DNA of 64,000 nucleotides. It comes from Limnoglobus roseus. Its GTDB lineage: Bacteria; Planctomycetota; Planctomycetia; Gemmatales; Gemmataceae. Shown in pieces: positions 61,698-64,000 of this stretch; the first letter of the stretch is position 1; every line of letters starts with the position of its first letter. Where the stretch lies: assembly GCF_008254045.1 (NCBI RefSeq), contig NZ_CP042425.1, positions 3,782,001 through 3,846,000 of the forward strand, in the 5' to 3' direction. The notes beneath the pieces were generated by a model, which was not told where the DNA came from, did not search any database, and was given only the letters and a program-made list of their open reading frames with translations. The position numbers and the translations under genes were made by a program.

Positions 61698-63345
61698 ATG
61701 GATGCCGCCTTCCTCCGATTCCTTCTGCCGGCCGACGCGGGCGTTTGCATCGCCGCCGTGGCCGTCACGTCCGGCCTCGTGTCCCTCACGCTCGTCACCA
61801 CGGGTGACGGGGCGATCTGCCCAAAGTGCTGGTCGGTCACGACGACCGTCCACGGCCGGTACCGCCGCACCCTGCACGATCGGCCGTGCCTCGGCTTCCC
61901 CGTCTCGTTCGCGGTCACCGCTCGAAAGTTCGCCTGCTGGCGAACGGATTGCCCGCGGCGGGTGTTCTGCGAGCGACTCCCGGAACTGGCCGAACTGCAC
62001 GCCCGTGCCACCAGCGATCTCACCGCGGTCCATCGCCGGATCGGCTTGTCCGTGGGCGGCGAAGCCGGAACGCGGCTGGCCGCGGGCCTCGGCTTGGCAA
62101 CCAGCCCAGACACCATCCTCCGCCGCATCAAGGACGGTCCGGACGAGCCGGCCCCGCGGCCGCGGTACGTTGGCATCGACGACTGGGCGACCCGCAAAGG
62201 GCACACGTATGGGACTATCCTCGTCGACCTGGAGCGCGGCACCGTCATCGACCTGTTGCCCGGCCGGGACGGCGAGGCTGTGAAGGCGTGGCAGGCCCAC
62301 CTGCCAGTCGAGGTCATCACCCGCGACCGGTGGCCGGCGTACATCCAGGTCGCGACGGCGGCTGCCCCGCAGGCGAAGCAGGTGGCCGACCGCTTCCACC
62401 TGTTGACCAACGTGCGGGAGGCGGTCGAGAAGATCTTGTCCCGCGTCGCCGCCGACGTCCGGGCGGCCAACGCCGCGGTGAACGCACCGGCGGATCAGGC
62501 ACCCACGGCCCCGGTCGACACCCCGCCCGCCTCCCCGAGCCGGCGGCCCCTCTCACAGGCACGCAGCGGCGGAAGACTGCGAGGCGGCAGCCGCGGGAGG
62601 AGCGGTTCCGACGGGTCAAAGAGCTGACGGCGGCCGGCCTCTCGATCCGGGCGATCGCCCGGCAGTTGCGGATGGGTTGCCGGGCCGTCCTTTGCTACCA
62701 ACGGCTCGACCGATGTCCGGACTGGCAAGCCGGCCGCACCCGACCGAGCGGCATCGACCCGTTCGCGATGTTCATCGCCGACTGGATCGCGGCCGGCAAC
62801 CGGAACAGCCGCGACCTACATCAGGCCCTCCGGGCGAAGGGCTTCACAGGCGGGTACGATGCGGCCCGCCGATACCTGAACCGGCGAGTCGGCAGCACCG
62901 GCCGGCCCGGACGACGAGACCCTGCCGCGGTCGTGACACCGGCCGAACGGACTTCGCTGTCGGCCCGGGCCCTGTCCTTACGGGTGGCCAACCCGAAGCC
63001 CGACGGTCACTCGGCGCGTGTGCGGGTCAGGGTGCGGGTGGCGAACGCTGCCGTCCACGCGGCGTTGGCCTTGGCCGAGGAACTGATGGCCATGATCCGC
63101 AGGACGAGCGAGACGACACTGGCCGAGTGGATCGCCAAGGCCAACCCCCTCGGCGATCGGGACTTGTCGAACCTGGCCGACAGCCTGGCGTCCGACGCGG
63201 CCGCCGTGCAGGCGGCTTTGACCGAACCGTGGAGCAACGGCCAGGTAGAAGGTCAGGTCGGAAGGCTAAAGTGCATCAAACTTACGGCCGGGCCGGGATG
63301 ACGCTTCTGCGGGCCCGGGTGCGGCACAGGGGTAGGAACCTCGGC
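61698..63345 (+). pseudogene. ISL3-family transposase, frameshifted
   Basis: The ATG at 61698 opens an ISL3 transposase: zinc-finger region with CPKCWS and FACWRTDCPRRVFCERLPEL, then YVGIDDWATRKGHTYGTILVDLERGTVIDLLPGRDGEAVKAW and VEVITRDRWPAYIQ...QVADRFHLL (DDE core). Near 62560 the reading moves by one base into another frame, which continues with QRRKTARRQPREERFRRVKELTAAGLSIRAIARQLRM and ends NGQVEGQVGRLKCIKL. A second shift near 63290 leads to TYGRAGMTLLRARVRHRG, the normal ISL3 ending. Two frameshifts make it a pseudogene, unless the first is programmed. The element interrupts the IS1595-type fragment on its left. Confidence 0.8.
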
Positions 63346-63419
63346 GGAGGAAAAATGGCTTTCGACGTGCGAGGGGAGGACCTCCACCATTGTTGCGGGA
63401 CAACCCGAATGCCATTCAG

Positions 63420-64000
63420 TTAAGACGCAACTCTTTCCGCGAGTATGCGCCTCCGGAGTTCCTGTCGGGCGTGGCTCATGTACGGGTACTTCTTGGCTCG
63501 CCGTTTCTGACACCGCGGCTCGATGCGATCCGGGCGTGACGGGTTGACGATCAAGTTCGGCAGCGGCGTGCCGGGCGGGGCCGACGACAGCCACCGCAAG
63601 GCATCGACGAAGCTGATCCGATCGGGGCACACGCCCTGACGCCGGGCGGCCTCCCACATCACGACCCGGACCAAGTTGTACACCAGCGCAAAGGCCGTCA
63701 ACTCCTTCGGCACGCCGGCTTCGGTCTCGCACTTCAACACGTCCATGCCGAGGGTCGTCTTCCAATGGGCCAGGTCGGTCTCGACGCCCCACCGGGCGCG
63801 GTACCGGTCGGCCACCGCATCGGCCGGGTACGCGGTCGCGTCGAGCAGGGTCGTGACCAGGGTCACCGACCGGACCCGGAACCCCGGCCGGTTCACCCGG
63901 TACGCCAGCTCCCGCACGGTCAACAGCCGGGGCATCGCCGCGTACTCGGCCACCGTCAACCAGACCGGGCGGTTCTGGGGCCGGTACCACTCGACCAGCT
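63420..64000 (-). CDS. IS4-type transposase, partial at window end
   Basis: The C-terminal part (about 190 residues) of a DDE transposase whose start lies beyond 64000. The frame stays open to the window edge (LVEWYRPQNRPVWLTVAEYA...). Motifs are LTVRELAYRVNRPGFRVRSVTLVTTLLD, then YRARWGVETDLAHWKTTLGMDVLKCETEAGVPKELTAFALVYNLVRVVMWEAARR, which contains the YxxRWxxE element typical of IS4 transposases with the catalytic Glu. The ending KKYPYMSHARQELRRRIL is also typical of this planctomycete group. The stop is intact. Whether the copy is functional cannot be judged from this fragment. Confidence 0.88.
   Translation of the reverse strand, partial: LVEWYRPQNRPVWLTVAEYAAMPRLLTVRELAYRVNRPGFRVRSVTLVTTLLDATAYPADAVADRYRARWGVETDLAHWKTTLGMDVLKCETEAGVPKELTAFALVYNLVRVVMWEAARRQGVCPDRISFVDALRWLSSAPPGTPLPNLIVNPSRPDRIEPRCQKRRAKKYPYMSHARQELRRRILAERVAS

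Overview
The window looks like chromosomal DNA from a Planctomycetota bacterium, most likely family Gemmataceae (Gemmata, Fimbriiglobus and relatives). The reasons are high GC content; a DUF1559 prepilin-like protein with the H-x9-DG signature; a planctomycete-type sigma factor/kinase pair; giant secreted proteins whose N-termini carry LEAREVPA or LEDRAQPA motifs; a sigma factor fused to WD40 repeats; a proline-rich Rho; and a small hypothetical protein with the DHCR...HVRGCWVVDLVL ending that I recall from Gemmata genomes. This assignment is by pattern recognition; no search was run.

Layout. 0.1-7.8 kb is a minus-strand run. From upstream to downstream it holds an ECF sigma factor, a membrane Ser/Thr kinase (ATGA overlap), a Tat-exported DUF3500 protein, a PQQ-type beta-propeller, a formylglycine-generating-enzyme-like protein (GTGA overlap) and a second ECF sigma factor. 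8-12.5 kb holds a small secreted protein, the DUF1559 protein, a clan-A glycoside hydrolase and a NaChBac-type ion channel. 13-19.3 kb holds a coupled small membrane protein/TPR pair, ribosomal protein S4, a double YHS-like protein, another beta-propeller, an LCCL-domain protein and a large ABC-exporter-type membrane protein. 19.4-32 kb is mostly housekeeping: topA with five zinc ribbons, a PpiD/SurA-like anchored protein, an OPT transporter, rfbA-rfbB and rho. 32-40 kb holds a Gemmataceae hypothetical protein, a mannose-6-phosphate isomerase overlapping pxpA, an alpha/beta-hydrolase lacking its serine, a PIG-L deacetylase coupled to a DUF6314-like protein, and tex with a large internal insertion.

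40.6-60.7 kb is a cell-surface and signalling region: a third ECF sigma factor, an antisense kinase relic, a 1774-residue RTX-like protein, a membrane-spanning sigma-WD40 fusion, two small minus-strand genes, and a 2902-residue minus-strand protein built from Calx-beta, delta-60, tandem-95 and RTX repeats. 60.7-64 kb is an insertion-sequence graveyard: an IS1595/ISXO2-type fragment interrupted by a frameshifted ISL3 element, then an IS4-type transposase running off the window.

How the genes may work together. The sigma/kinase pair and the sigma-WD40 fusion are signal-transduction devices that may control nearby secreted or surface proteins, but this is inference from proximity. Several intrinsic terminators and strong palindromes separate transcription units. 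No rRNA, tRNA, CRISPR array or prophage was recognised. The items most worth a second look are the ion channel with a TLEGW filter, the sigma-WD40 fusion between two giant surface proteins, the insertion in Tex, the serine-less hydrolase, and the 46-bp perfect palindrome.
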